NCBI GenBank assembly: GCA_902491475.1
Contig: CABUHY010000007.1
Coordinates: forward strand, 1 to 64,000
Length of the DNA stretch: 64,000 nt
Reading direction: 5' to 3'
Source of the DNA: an uncultured Eubacteriales bacterium
GTDB lineage: Bacteria; Bacillota; Clostridia; Oscillospirales; Acutalibacteraceae
The position numbers and the translations under genes are program-made. Numbering within the stretch: position 1 is the first letter of the stretch; each line of letters starts with the position of its first letter. Below, piece by piece: positions 26,330-34,916 of this stretch. Under the pieces are notes generated by a model that had not been told where the DNA came from, made no database searches, and was given only the letters and a program-made list of their open reading frames with translations.

Positions 26330-26776
26330 TGTTGAACCGTAGGACAGGGCGGCGCCCTTTGGGCGAGGTAAGAGTGAATAGTGAAGAGGTGTGGGTGCTT
26401 CGCACGGCGTCGTTGTTTGCTCCGTATCGTTCGCAACAGCCTTTGGCTATTTCTCATTCACTACGCAACTCCTCCTTTTCCGCAAAAATCACGCTCGGCT
26501 CGCCTGCTCGGTTGTAAACGCCCTCCCGACGGCTCACTGTCGCTACCGATTTTTGCGGATTTGCGGCGGGAGCAAATTCTTCCGAATTCGGGCACCCTTT
26601 TGTCTGCTTACGCAGACATTTCCCCTGTCAGGGGAATCACCCCCGCCCTACGCAGTTCGCTATAAATTTTAATCCGTGCGAAGCACCCGCAATTCTTCAT
26701 TTTTCATTATTCATTTTTCATTTGCCCGCAAGGGCTGTCCATACGATAATATACAAATTAAAATTACATACAACCG
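26330..26776. other. Repeat island without genes
   Basis: No supported coding sequence. The island holds the 187-bp element at 26393-26579, a segment near 26681-26740 (GCGAAGCACCCGCAATTC and tandem TTCATTTTTCATT runs) that recurs at 34618-34680 and 38538-38590, and palindromic GCAAGGGC/GCCCTT motifs. Confidence 0.7.
26393..26579 (+). repeat. 187-bp dispersed repeat, copy A
   Basis: It runs from GGGTGCTTCGCAC to GAGCAAATTC and contains several short stem-loops. A copy of identical length lies in opposite orientation at 38362-38548, differing at only a few positions by eye. Neither copy has terminal inverted repeats or a transposase. Confidence 0.85.
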
Positions 26777-26802
26777 AAAAGGCTGCCGAAAGGCAGCCTT
26801 TT
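26777..26802. terminator. Terminator of the ECF operon
   Basis: AAAAGGCTGCC (26777-26787) pairs with GGCAGCCTTTT (26792-26802) around a GAAA tetraloop. On the minus strand it directly follows the ECF S gene. Confidence 0.85.
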
Positions 26803-27496
26803 ATTCGTACAGTCCGTATTTTTTTGTTATCCTTGACAGGCGCCTGCCTATCGGCTTGAAAAGCAATATCAGGAAAATCACATTCGATACGATATAGACT
26901 GCCGTAACGGGTACTGCCGAGGCAATCAGCGTAAGATACCTTGAAAAAACGAATGTGCCGTCAACATAAATTGCCGTCCAGGTATCGAGGAAAAGCGAAT
27001 AAGCCACACCCGAAAACGCCCCGAACAGGTACAAAAACAGCTTGCTTTTTATAAGCTGCTTTGAAAGCACGCCCGAAAAGAAGCCTATCATTCCCCAAGC
27101 GAACATCTGAAAAGGCGTCCATGCCCCCTGCCCGAAAATGAAATTCGACACAAGTGCGGACAGCGCTCCGCACAAAAAGCCGTATTGCGCTCCGAGATAT
27201 ACGCCCGCAATTATCACAAACGCCGTTACGGGCTTAAAAAACGGCACATATGAAAACGCAAACCGTCCGACGACCGAAAGCGCAGTCATCACGGCAACCA
27301 GAACCGTACCGACGACCGTGGTGCGTTCGCCGTGCTCAACGGAAACGAAAAACGCCGCAAGGCACAAAACCGTTACCGCAAAGCAGAGAAATACATATTT
27401 CCTCGCACCCAAAAGCTGTGTGCCGAAAATAACCGTCAGCGGAATTGCGCCGAAAATCAAAGCATAGCTTAAAATCTTTTTTTGTTTAAGGCTCAT
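26801..27496 (-). CDS. ECF transporter S component
   Basis: A 231-residue membrane protein with about six or seven helices. The central motif GALSALVSNFIFGQGAWTPFQMFAWGMIGFFSG (read in parts) is typical of a group of ECF S components encoded together with their own ATPase and T subunits. Its ATG overlaps the stop of the ATPase gene by four bases (ATGA), and GGAG lies eight bases upstream. The substrate is unknown; cobalamin-type and other vitamin specificities occur in this group. Confidence 0.75.
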   Translation of the reverse strand: MSLKQKKILSYALIFGAIPLTVIFGTQLLGARKYVFLCFAVTVLCLAAFFVSVEHGERTTVVGTVLVAVMTALSVVGRFAFSYVPFFKPVTAFVIIAGVYLGAQYGFLCGALSALVSNFIFGQGAWTPFQMFAWGMIGFFSGVLSKQLIKSKLFLYLFGAFSGVAYSLFLDTWTAIYVDGTFVFSRYLTLIASAVPVTAVYIVSNVIFLILLFKPIGRRLSRITKKYGLYE

Positions 27497-29103
27497 TGTT
27501 TTTTCTCCGTGCACAGCGCCGACACCTGCTTGCAGGTCACGGCATAATCGGCAAATCCCCTTGATATTTTGGAAGCGCCCGTGGTGTAAAAGCTGTTGTC
27601 CGAAAAGAACCTCTGCGGAACATCGCAGGCGGTAATTTCGCCGTCAAACAGCAGCGAGCACCTGTCGGAAATCTCCGCCGCAAACTCCGTATCGTGCGTT
27701 ACCGCAACAACCGTTATGCCGTTTATAGACAGCGTTTTTATTATATCCTTGACATTGTCCTTTGCAACGCAGTCAAGACTTTTCACGGGTTCGTCCATAA
27801 GCAGAATATCGGGCTTTGATATAAGCAGTTTCGCAATGGCGCACTTCTGAAGCTCGCCGCCCGACAAATCGAACGGGTGCCTGCTCCGCAAATCGGCAAT
27901 GCCGAGTAATTCAAGCGCTTCGTATATTCTGTCGTCCGTCTGCTCAAAGTCAAGTCCGAGATGCTTACAGTAAAGGCGCATATCCTCCTCCACGCTCTCG
28001 CCGACGAACATATTTTTGACATTTTGCATAAGCAATGCCGCACGCCTGCCCTTGCCTATCGAAATTTTTCCGCTGTAAGGCTTCAACACGCCCGAAATCA
28101 GCTTGACAAGCGTGGTTTTGCCCGAGCCGTTTGCCCCGAGAACGCAGTGCACCTCGCCCTTTTTGCAGGAAAAGTTCAAGCCTTTTATAATATCGTCGCC
28201 GTCTTTTGAATAGCGGAAATATACATTTTTACATTCAAAGGTGTTTTCGTATTCGTTTTTGAATTCCTTTACCGCAGCCGCAGAGGTTTCGGGAGTAAAA
28301 TGCTCCGAAAGCCATATTTTGCCCTCTCTGACATTCAGCGGACACTCGTCTTTCTTTCCCGTATCTCTCCAAATCTTTGCACAGTCGGGCAAATTTCCGA
28401 AAACCGCTTCGTTTGAAATTTCGGACAGCTTCTCACGGATATTGCCGTAGGATATTAGCTTACCCTGCTTCATAACGGCGATTTTATTGCAGACTGAGAC
28501 TATCTCGCCCGTTCTGTGTTCACTGATTATAAAGGTTACGCCCAAATCGTCGTTGAGGCGTTTAACGGTGTTTATGAAATCCACGCAGGCTATCGGGTCA
28601 AGCTGTGAAAGCGGCTCGTCAAGCAATATCAGCTTAGGCGCACCCACGGTAACCGAGGCGAGGTTCAAAAGCTGCTTTTGTCCGCCCGAAAGCTCCGAGG
28701 TGTTCTTGTAAAACCAGTCCGATATTCCGAAATAGCTTGCGGCCTCCGCAACACGGCGGCGCATCTGCAAGGGCTCGGTTCCCGTGTTTTCAAGCGTAAA
28801 GGCAAGCTCGTGCCATACCTTGTCGCAGACTATCTGGCTTTCGACATCCTGAAAAACAAAGCCTATGTCCGAGCTTTTGGCGTTTTCGGCATTTTCGCCG
28901 CAAAAAAGTATCTCCCCCGACCTTTGACCGAACGGGGAAATCTCCTTTTTAAGCATTTTGAGAAGCGTGGTTTTGCCGCTTCCCGTCTCGCCGCACAGGA
29001 GGACAATATCGCCCGAATTTACCGAAAACGAAATGTCGGAAAGCGACTTGTTTTCACTTTCGGGATATGTGAAGTTCAGATTTTTGACAGATAATATTTC
29101 CAT
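27493..29103 (-). CDS. ECF transporter ATPase, two fused ABC domains (EcfA-EcfA')
   Basis: A 536-residue protein made of two ABC ATPase domains. The first has Walker A GETGSGKTT (38-46), signature LSGGQKQ and Walker B LILLDEP. The second (from about 320) has GANGSGKTT, signature LSGGELQ and ILLMDEP. It powers vitamin or metal uptake with the EcfT and S proteins encoded on either side. Fused EcfAA' proteins are found in dedicated (group I-like) ECF operons, fitting the presence of all components here. Confidence 0.9.
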   Translation of the reverse strand: MEILSVKNLNFTYPESENKSLSDISFSVNSGDIVLLCGETGSGKTTLLKMLKKEISPFGQRSGEILFCGENAENAKSSDIGFVFQDVESQIVCDKVWHELAFTLENTGTEPLQMRRRVAEAASYFGISDWFYKNTSELSGGQKQLLNLASVTVGAPKLILLDEPLSQLDPIACVDFINTVKRLNDDLGVTFIISEHRTGEIVSVCNKIAVMKQGKLISYGNIREKLSEISNEAVFGNLPDCAKIWRDTGKKDECPLNVREGKIWLSEHFTPETSAAAVKEFKNEYENTFECKNVYFRYSKDGDDIIKGLNFSCKKGEVHCVLGANGSGKTTLVKLISGVLKPYSGKISIGKGRRAALLMQNVKNMFVGESVEEDMRLYCKHLGLDFEQTDDRIYEALELLGIADLRSRHPFDLSGGELQKCAIAKLLISKPDILLMDEPVKSLDCVAKDNVKDIIKTLSINGITVVAVTHDTEFAAEISDRCSLLFDGEITACDVPQRFFSDNSFYTTGASKISRGFADYAVTCKQVSALCTEKKQ

Positions 29104-29966
29104 TTTATACTCTCCGCTGCATTTATTGAAAACGGGAAAAGCGAAACCGCCGCAAACGCCGCATAAGCCGCTATACGGGGTGCGTTTATCACAGGCACAA
29201 AGAAGGTCGGATAAAAAGCAAAGCCCGAATTTTCCCGAACGCCGAAAACATACACAAAGCCTGCCGAGAAAAGCAAAAGCAGGAAAATGAGAACGGCGTC
29301 GGCGCTTTTGAGCTTGTAAAGTGAATAGCTTGTCCGCTTGCTCTCGCCGTAGCCCCTCGCTTTCATTGAAAAGGCGGTTTCAACGGCATTTTCAAGACTT
29401 TGCGTTACCAAAGTAAGAAACACCTCGGCGGCGCCCTTTATCCTTTTGAAAACATTCCTTTTCGGATAAATCCCCATTGCACGCCTTGCGTCGTTTATGT
29501 CCTTAATATTCTTTATATAAAGCGGTATAAACCTCATTACCATTGTTATGACAAGCGTTGTTTTCGGCAACGCCTTTGAAAAAAGATACTGCATTTTATC
29601 GTCCGACAAGACGGCGTTGAGACTGCGGAACCACAGTATCACGCCCGGAATCATAACCGCCGTATTCAGCCCGTACAAAAGCGCTTCAAGCGTATATGCC
29701 CTGTCGCCCAAATAAAAAAGCACCGTTATTCCGTTTTGCGAAAACAACGGGTTTGTAAGCGTTATCAGCAAGGAGAGCACAAAAAGGAAACGAAGATCCT
29801 TTGCAATCCCCTTGCCGAACATATCGGCACAAAACAGTACCGACCCGATAAGCGACAACAGCAATATCAGCGGGTCGGACGAAAAGACGGTTACCGAAAT
29901 AACCGCCGCATAATATACAAGCAAAAAAAGAGGATGAAAGCGTGAAAAACAAATTCTTGTTCTCAT
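29076..29966 (-). CDS. ECF transporter transmembrane component EcfT
   Basis: A 296-residue membrane protein with five or so helices. The cytoplasmic coupling region carries ARRAMG and a second AxG-type motif (MKARGYGES), which contact the ATPases. The start at 29966 has GGAGGG six bases upstream; the ATG at 29972 abuts that RBS. It overlaps the fused ATPase gene by 28 bases, so expression is coupled. Confidence 0.9.
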   Translation of the reverse strand: MRTRICFSRFHPLFLLVYYAAVISVTVFSSDPLILLLSLIGSVLFCADMFGKGIAKDLRFLFVLSLLITLTNPLFSQNGITVLFYLGDRAYTLEALLYGLNTAVMIPGVILWFRSLNAVLSDDKMQYLFSKALPKTTLVITMVMRFIPLYIKNIKDINDARRAMGIYPKRNVFKRIKGAAEVFLTLVTQSLENAVETAFSMKARGYGESKRTSYSLYKLKSADAVLIFLLLLFSAGFVYVFGVRENSGFAFYPTFFVPVINAPRIAAYAAFAAVSLFPFSINAAESIKWKYYLSKI

Positions 29967-29983
29967 GTTCATCCCTCCGGTAA

Positions 29984-30622
29984 TTATTTTTCTTCTTTTT
30001 CTTCGGCTTCCTCAACCTTGAAGCTGCCGCCTTTTTTAACGCCCTTGACCTTGATAATCTCGGGTGCGTTTGCCTTTTTTTCCTCTTCGCGCTTGCGGTC
30101 GGCAAGCTCTTTTTTCCTGTTGTGCTCCTTCTGCTTTTCGGAAAGCTCCTTTGCCATTTCCTCGGCTTCGTTCTCGCACTGCTTGAGCCTTGCACTCAAA
30201 CGGATAAGAAACAGGCTCATATCCTTGGGAGAAATAAAGATATATCTTTTTTCCTCCTCGTTTTTACTGTTTGTCTTTTTATATCCTATCGCAACCCTGT
30301 CAAGCGAGAGGGCTACAATGCTTTTGTCCTTGGTCTCAAAATCGCCGTCCTCGACGGTAAAAATGTCCGAATACTTGATTTTATACGCCCTGAAAGGATA
30401 ATCGTGAATGTAAAGATATTCGGGCTTAAATTCGTAATAGGTCATAAACAGCATCGGCAAAATGAAAAGCACATCGACAACGCACATAACGATTGCCGCA
30501 TTCACGCCGAAGCTTGACATTGAGAAAATCTTTGTCGAAAACAAAAGAGCAATTATTATATGGTATATTACCACGACGGCGACAAGTATCTTGTTGACGC
30601 CCGATTTGAATTTGAGCTGCAT
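29984..30622 (-). CDS. Membrane protein with bacterial PH-like domain and coiled-coil tail
   Basis: A 212-residue protein. Two membrane helices (about 10-60) are followed by a beta-rich domain starting YEFKPEYLYIHDYPFRAYKIKYSDI, resembling bacterial PH domains (bPH_4/DUF1200-like). A long charged helix (about 140-195) and an acidic-lysine tail follow. It ends 17 bases before ecfT and is probably cotranscribed with the ECF transporter. No function is known. The start at 30622 follows AGGAG; a longer frame to 30685 would overlap the divergent gene. Confidence 0.65.
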   Translation of the reverse strand: MQLKFKSGVNKILVAVVVIYHIIIALLFSTKIFSMSSFGVNAAIVMCVVDVLFILPMLFMTYYEFKPEYLYIHDYPFRAYKIKYSDIFTVEDGDFETKDKSIVALSLDRVAIGYKKTNSKNEEEKRYIFISPKDMSLFLIRLSARLKQCENEAEEMAKELSEKQKEHNRKKELADRKREEEKKANAPEIIKVKGVKKGGSFKVEEAEEKEEK

Positions 30623-30666
30623 GGAATAAATCACTCCTATCGGCAAAATATAAAATCGGTGATTAA

Positions 30667-31020
30667 ATGAAAAAGACGCTCTCATTCCTCGGCGGAATAC
30701 TCACGGGAATAATAAACGTACTTCTGGGAGCGGGCGGCGGAGTTATAGCGGTGTTTCTGTTAAAGAAATGCTCGCTTGACCAAAAACAGGCTCAGGCGAA
30801 TGCGCTTGCGGTCATACTGCCCATATCCGTTATAAGTTTGATTATATACTCATATCACGGATATGTCAATTTTTTTGACAACCTTTGGCTTGTTCCGCAG
30901 GCGGCTGTCGGTGCGCTTATCGGAACGGTTGTGCTTAAAAAAATATCGCCGTCCGTTCTCAAAAAAATCTTCGGCGCATTTATGATATGGGCGGGAATAA
31001 GGATGATTGTCAAAATATGA
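30667..31020 (+). CDS. TauE/SafE-family half protein 1
   Basis: A 117-residue protein with about four membrane helices and the glycine-rich GGILTGIINVLLGAGGGVIAV near the N-terminus, as in the first repeat of TauE/SafE anion exporters. Typical family members are about 250 residues with two such repeats. Here the repeats are on two genes that overlap by ATGA, so a heterodimer is likely. The family exports sulfite and organosulfonates; the substrate is not known here. Confidence 0.8.
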   Translation: MKKTLSFLGGILTGIINVLLGAGGGVIAVFLLKKCSLDQKQAQANALAVILPISVISLIIYSYHGYVNFFDNLWLVPQAAVGALIGTVVLKKISPSVLKKIFGAFMIWAGIRMIVKI

Positions 31021-31388
31021 AATACTCTCTTATCGACATACTCGCAGGTATACTCTCCGCAATCATAGCTTCAATGGGACTCGGCGGAGGCGGCGTGTAC
31101 ATTATGTACCTGACCCTTGTAAAAAACACCGAACAGATAAACGCACAGGGGCTCAATCTTCTGTTCTTTATCCCCTGCGCCGCAGTTTCGCTTGCAGTGT
31201 ATATCAAAAACAAAATGATAAAGCCGAAAGCCGTAATCCCAATGGCTGCGGGAGGAATTGTCGGTGCGCTTGCGGGCAATTTTCTGCTTATGGGAATACC
31301 GCAGAACACACTTAAAATAATTTTTGCGGCGTTTCTTATTATAATGGGCGTCTATACCGTCTTTTCAAAGACCGAAAAGGCAAAATAA
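31017..31388 (+). CDS. TauE/SafE-family half protein 2
   Basis: A 123-residue protein with about four membrane helices and the repeat hallmark ILAGILSAIIASMGLGGGGVYI. It mirrors the preceding gene, which supplies the other half of the usual TauE/SafE transporter. The ATG at 31017 overlaps the previous stop; an upstream in-frame start at 30987 lies inside that gene. This is a natural split or an unfused ancestral state, not an obvious frameshift, because each half has its own start and a four-helix unit. Confidence 0.8.
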   Translation: MKYSLIDILAGILSAIIASMGLGGGGVYIMYLTLVKNTEQINAQGLNLLFFIPCAAVSLAVYIKNKMIKPKAVIPMAAGGIVGALAGNFLLMGIPQNTLKIIFAAFLIIMGVYTVFSKTEKAK

Positions 31389-31392
31389 GTTG

Positions 31393-31421
31393 TTGTTACT
31401 TCCCGTTAAATATGATAAAAT
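31393..31421 (+). promoter_or_regulatory. Promoter of the flavin oxidoreductase gene
   Basis: -35 TTGTTA (31393-31398), 17-bp spacer, -10 TAAAAT (31416-31421). It excludes the in-frame ATG at 31412 as start. Confidence 0.65.
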
Positions 31422-31450
31422 ATTATATATTTATTTTGCGGGGTGTATGT

Positions 31451-33523
31451 ATGGAATACAAAACTCTTTTTACGCCTATGAACATAGGAAGCGTGGAAAT
31501 CAAAAACAGGATTGTTATGCCTCCGATGATGCTCGGCTTCGGTCAGTTCAACGGCAAGCCCACAGAGGAAATGATGAACTACTACGAGGAAAGGGCGATA
31601 GGCGGCACGGGTCTTATCATTACCGAAATCACAAGAGTTGACGATTTCAGCGGTGCGTCGGCTTTTGCACAGCTTGCAATAAGCCACGACTATCATATAA
31701 AGCCCCTTGCCCGTATGATTGACAGAGTGCACGCACACGGCGCAAAAATGTTTGTTCAGCTCCATCATCCCGGACGGCAGAACCTCACGCTTATGATGGG
31801 CACGGTTCCGCTCTCGGTAGGAATGGAAAGGGTTATGGGCCCGCTCTACGGCAAAATTTTCTACAAATTGGCTCCGTCCGCAAAAAAGCTTATGGAGGCT
31901 GACCTCTTACCCAAGGTATATTCCCCCTCGGAGTGCGACAGGGCATATTCCGCGGAAAGCCTCAACAAGGAAATGAGCGTAAAGCAGATTAAAAAGATAA
32001 TCCGTGAGTTTATCCTCGGCGCAAAGAGAGCGCAAAAGGCAGGTGCGGACGGTGTTGAACTGCACGCTGCGCACGGATATTTAATTCAGCAGTTTTTGTC
32101 CCCCTATACCAACCAAAGAACCGACGAATACGGCGGAAGCTTTGACAAAAGGATGAAATTCCTGCTCGATATACTCAAGGGAATTAAAGAGGAATGCGGA
32201 AAGGATTTCCCCGTAATCGTAAGGCTTTCGGTTGACGAATGTTACAAGGAAATCGGCAGAGAGGGCGTCGGCTACACACTCAAAGACGGAGTGAGAATGG
32301 CAAAAATCATTGAGGAAAACGGCGCGGATGCAATAGATGTTTCCTCGGCGGGCTACGATACATACAATTACTGGCTTGAACCGACCTCGTTTGAATGCGG
32401 TTGGCGTAAATATATGGCAAAGGCGGTAAAGGACGCAGTAAACATCCCCGTGCTTGCCGCAAACCTTATCAGAAGTCCCGAGCAGGCAGAACTTCAGTTG
32501 GAGGAAGGAATACAGGATTTTGTATGCCTCGGCAGACCGCATATCGCAGACCCGCATTGGGCAAACAAGGTTAAGGAAGGCAGAGAGGACGAAATAAGCA
32601 GGTGTATCTGCTGCCTTTACTGTATGGAAAGTATGCAGACAAACGCCTACAAGGGCACGCACGCCCACTGCTCGGTAAATCCGAAACTCGGCCGTGAAAA
32701 GGAAACTCTCAAAAAGAACGGCGACGGCAGGCTTGTAATTGTAATCGGAGCGGGACCGGCAGGTCTTATGTGCGCAAAAACGCTTGCGCAAAGAGGTTTT
32801 AAGGTCGCAGTTGCCGAAAAACAGGAAAAGACGGGCGGTCAGTTGCTTCTTGCGGCGGCTCCGCCGAAAAAGGAAAATATAAACTGGCTTATCGAGGACC
32901 TTACGCATACCGCGGAAAAAGCAGGTGCAAAAATTGTATGCGGCATAACGGCAGATAAAAAAATGATTGAAGAGGCTAAGCCGTATGCGGTTATTTTGGC
33001 AACGGGTGCCACGGCTGTAAGACCCAAGGCGATAAAGGGCTCGGACAGAGAAAATGTCTTTACCACAACCGAAATACTTGACGGCTCGGTTAAGCTGCAT
33101 GGCAAAAAGGTAGCGGTTATAGGTTCGGGTATGACGGGACTTGAAACCGCAGAGCTCCTTTGCGAGGGCGAAAACGATGTTACGGTTGTCGAAATGGCAA
33201 ACGAAATTGCCCCCGGCACCTGGATGCAGCACATCGACGACTGTATGCCGAGACTCAAGGCGCATAACACAAAGTTTATTACAAATCACAAGCTGATAGA
33301 AATCGACGACACGGGAATTATTGCGGTAGATGTCGAAAACGGAAACATCAGAACCGTCAGAGCGGATTATGTTGTTTTAAGCCTCGGCGTTAAATCTGAA
33401 AATTCGCTTTATCCCGAAATACGCTCCGTCTGTCAAAATGTTTTTGTTATCGGCGACGCTGAAAAGACGGGCAGAATTGCCGACGCAACGGCACAGGGCT
33501 ACGAAATAGGAAAAAGGCTTTAA
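31451..33523 (+). CDS. Old Yellow Enzyme-type NADH:flavin oxidoreductase (FadH/BaiCD-like)
   Basis: A 690-residue multi-cofactor reductase. Residues about 1-350 form the FMN barrel (LFTPMNIGSVEIKNRIVMPP, ELHAAHGYLIQQFLSP). A cysteine cluster for a 4Fe-4S centre follows (CICCLYC, then a later C in HCSVNP). The C-terminal half holds FAD- and NADH-binding folds (VIGAGPAGLMCA and VIGSGMTGLETAE). The family includes 2,4-dienoyl-CoA reductase and gut bile-acid and steroid ene-reductases. The cysteine spacing C-x2-C-x2-C-x15-C differs from the C-x2-C-x3-C-x11-C that I recall for FadH. The substrate is unknown. Confidence 0.9.
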   Translation: MEYKTLFTPMNIGSVEIKNRIVMPPMMLGFGQFNGKPTEEMMNYYEERAIGGTGLIITEITRVDDFSGASAFAQLAISHDYHIKPLARMIDRVHAHGAKMFVQLHHPGRQNLTLMMGTVPLSVGMERVMGPLYGKIFYKLAPSAKKLMEADLLPKVYSPSECDRAYSAESLNKEMSVKQIKKIIREFILGAKRAQKAGADGVELHAAHGYLIQQFLSPYTNQRTDEYGGSFDKRMKFLLDILKGIKEECGKDFPVIVRLSVDECYKEIGREGVGYTLKDGVRMAKIIEENGADAIDVSSAGYDTYNYWLEPTSFECGWRKYMAKAVKDAVNIPVLAANLIRSPEQAELQLEEGIQDFVCLGRPHIADPHWANKVKEGREDEISRCICCLYCMESMQTNAYKGTHAHCSVNPKLGREKETLKKNGDGRLVIVIGAGPAGLMCAKTLAQRGFKVAVAEKQEKTGGQLLLAAAPPKKENINWLIEDLTHTAEKAGAKIVCGITADKKMIEEAKPYAVILATGATAVRPKAIKGSDRENVFTTTEILDGSVKLHGKKVAVIGSGMTGLETAELLCEGENDVTVVEMANEIAPGTWMQHIDDCMPRLKAHNTKFITNHKLIEIDDTGIIAVDVENGNIRTVRADYVVLSLGVKSENSLYPEIRSVCQNVFVIGDAEKTGRIADATAQGYEIGKRL

Positions 33524-33526
33524 TAT

Positions 33527-34114
33527 ATGAAGAAAAAGAAAACCGCTTTTGTCATTCTTACAATTTCATATTTTCTGATAACGGCGGCAGACCTTATTCT
33601 GACCTATCTTGCAACGCCCGATTTAAGTCTTGAGGGAAATCCGCTTGTAACAAGCTATCAGTTCGGCTGGGCGGGTCTTGTAGCGGTAAATGCGGTTACA
33701 TTTCTCATTTACTTCGTTATGGCAAGGTACGCTTATATCAAGTACCGCTCCCCTGTTTCAGACGAAACCGACAACCTTAAAAGGTATCTTGCGGACATTA
33801 CCTACGGCGACCCCGAAAAGACCTCGTTCGGAATGTGGAGATTGCCGAAATATTGGGCACCGCAAATAGCCTGCCTGTGTTACAGCGTTTCGACGGCTCT
33901 CCCCTTTGCAAGGCTTATCGTCGTGGCAGAGTGGTTTTTAATGCTCAATCACATCAGAGCGCCGTTTTTCTTTACAATCGTCGCTATGTTCCCGATGGGA
34001 AGAATTGATTTTTTCATCGCTCTGATTTTAGCGTGGGTTTTAAGCGGTGTGTGGATTAGAAACGAATTTCGCAAAAACGCCGAAAGGAAATCAGCACAGC
34101 AGAATAACGAATAA
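33527..34114 (+). CDS. Four-helix membrane protein, unknown
   Basis: A 195-residue protein with a basic N-terminus (MKKKK), about four or five membrane helices and a polar loop in the middle (about 70-105, SPVSDETDNLKRYLADITYGDP). It ends in a basic, glutamine-rich tail. I do not recognise the family. It starts three bases after the flavin oxidoreductase stop and is surely cotranscribed with it, so a role in the membrane linked to that reductase is possible but unproven. Confidence 0.6.
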   Translation: MKKKKTAFVILTISYFLITAADLILTYLATPDLSLEGNPLVTSYQFGWAGLVAVNAVTFLIYFVMARYAYIKYRSPVSDETDNLKRYLADITYGDPEKTSFGMWRLPKYWAPQIACLCYSVSTALPFARLIVVAEWFLMLNHIRAPFFFTIVAMFPMGRIDFFIALILAWVLSGVWIRNEFRKNAERKSAQQNNE

Positions 34115-34116
34115 TT

Positions 34117-34146
34117 TACAGCGCCTGTTACGGGCGCTGTTTTTTG
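34117..34146 (+). terminator. Terminator after the flavin oxidoreductase operon
   Basis: ACAGCGCC and GGGCGCTGT arms flank a short loop, followed by TTTTTT. Confidence 0.8.
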
Positions 34147-34344
34147 TGGGAAATACAGCGGTAGGACGGTGAAAATATGAAGTTTCCCGAGAAGTTCCGC
34201 TCCATGATGGGCAACATATGCGACCGCCGCATCAAATTATATTTTATATCATACCGTAGGGACAGGGCTCGCCCCTGTCCGAATTTAATATATCCCACCT
34301 CGGACAGCCGCAAGGGCTGTCCCTACGGCTGTATGTAGGTTCGG

Positions 34345-34420
34345 TTTTTACAATCCCTCCGCCTCACATTCGTTCGGCACCTCCCTTTACACAAGGGAGG
34401 CTGAACGCACAAATCGAAAA
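34345..34420 (+). repeat. Dispersed repeat R4, copy A
   Basis: It runs from TTTTTACAATCCCTCCGC to CGCACAAATCGAAAAAC and contains GCACCTCCC/GGGAGGC arms. It recurs in the same orientation at 45160-45237 with few differences. Confidence 0.8.
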
Positions 34421-34435
34421 ACATATCATATAGCG

Positions 34436-34515
34436 TAGGGGCGAACTGTGTTCGCCCGTTTTAATTTGCTCTGAAATTGACGGGCGACCGCAGGTCGCTC
34501 CTACGGGTCGTGTGT
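34436..34515 (+). repeat. Dispersed repeat R3, copy A
   Basis: It is bounded by TAGGGGCGAACTG and GTCGCTCCTACGGGTCGTG, with two internal palindromes (GGGCGAAC/GTTCGCCC and GGGCGACC/GGTCGC). It recurs at 44879-44960. Confidence 0.8.
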
Positions 34516-34759
34516 TAAAATACAATGCCATATTAACCGTAAATTACTATAAAACATCAGCAATCCGGCGGCGGGAGCAAGCCCCCGCCCTACACTGTTC
34601 GTTATAAATTTCAATCCGTGCGAAGCACCCGCAATTATTCATTTTTCATTCTTCACTATTCACTCTTATCTCGCTCGCAAGGGCTATACCTACGATACGC
34701 AATAACATTCAATTCCGTTTTAACAGCGTTTTACATATTTTTACACGGTCTTTTTTTAC

Positions 34760-34788
34760 TTGACAACAAATACTGTCTATTGTATAAT
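34760..34788 (+). promoter_or_regulatory. Consensus promoter of the oad operon
   Basis: -35 TTGACA (34760-34765), 17-bp spacer, -10 TATAAT (34783-34788), both perfect consensus. A 120-base AT-rich leader follows, with a weak GCATA/TATGC hairpin plus TTTTT at 34835-34857 that could attenuate transcription. Confidence 0.85.
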
Positions 34789-34916
34789 TTATACAATTAT
34801 TATAATGGCGAAAAATTGGAAATTTTTTAAGCGGGCATATTTTTTATTATGCTTTTTCTTATAAAAATTCGTCCTTTTTTCATAGATTTTTGGTAATTAT
34901 TTAGGAGGTTTTATAC

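Larger units (their letters stand above)
34115..34750. other. Repeat island without genes
   Basis: No supported coding sequence. It contains a CAGGGCTCGCCCCTG-type palindrome (34260-34330), the element at 34345-34420, the element at 34436-34515, and a GCGAAGCACCCGC/TTCATTTTTCATTC segment at 34618-34680. All recur in other intergenic islands of this window. Confidence 0.7.

Noticed and set aside
26681..26897. Open frames beginning at GTGCGAAGCACC-type sequence at 26676 and 34618
   Set aside because: Both are translations of the same dispersed intergenic repeat, without RBS or conserved product.
32081..33289. Minus-strand open frame of 402 codons
   Set aside because: Antisense shadow of the flavin oxidoreductase, whose FMN, Fe-S and FAD motifs are intact.
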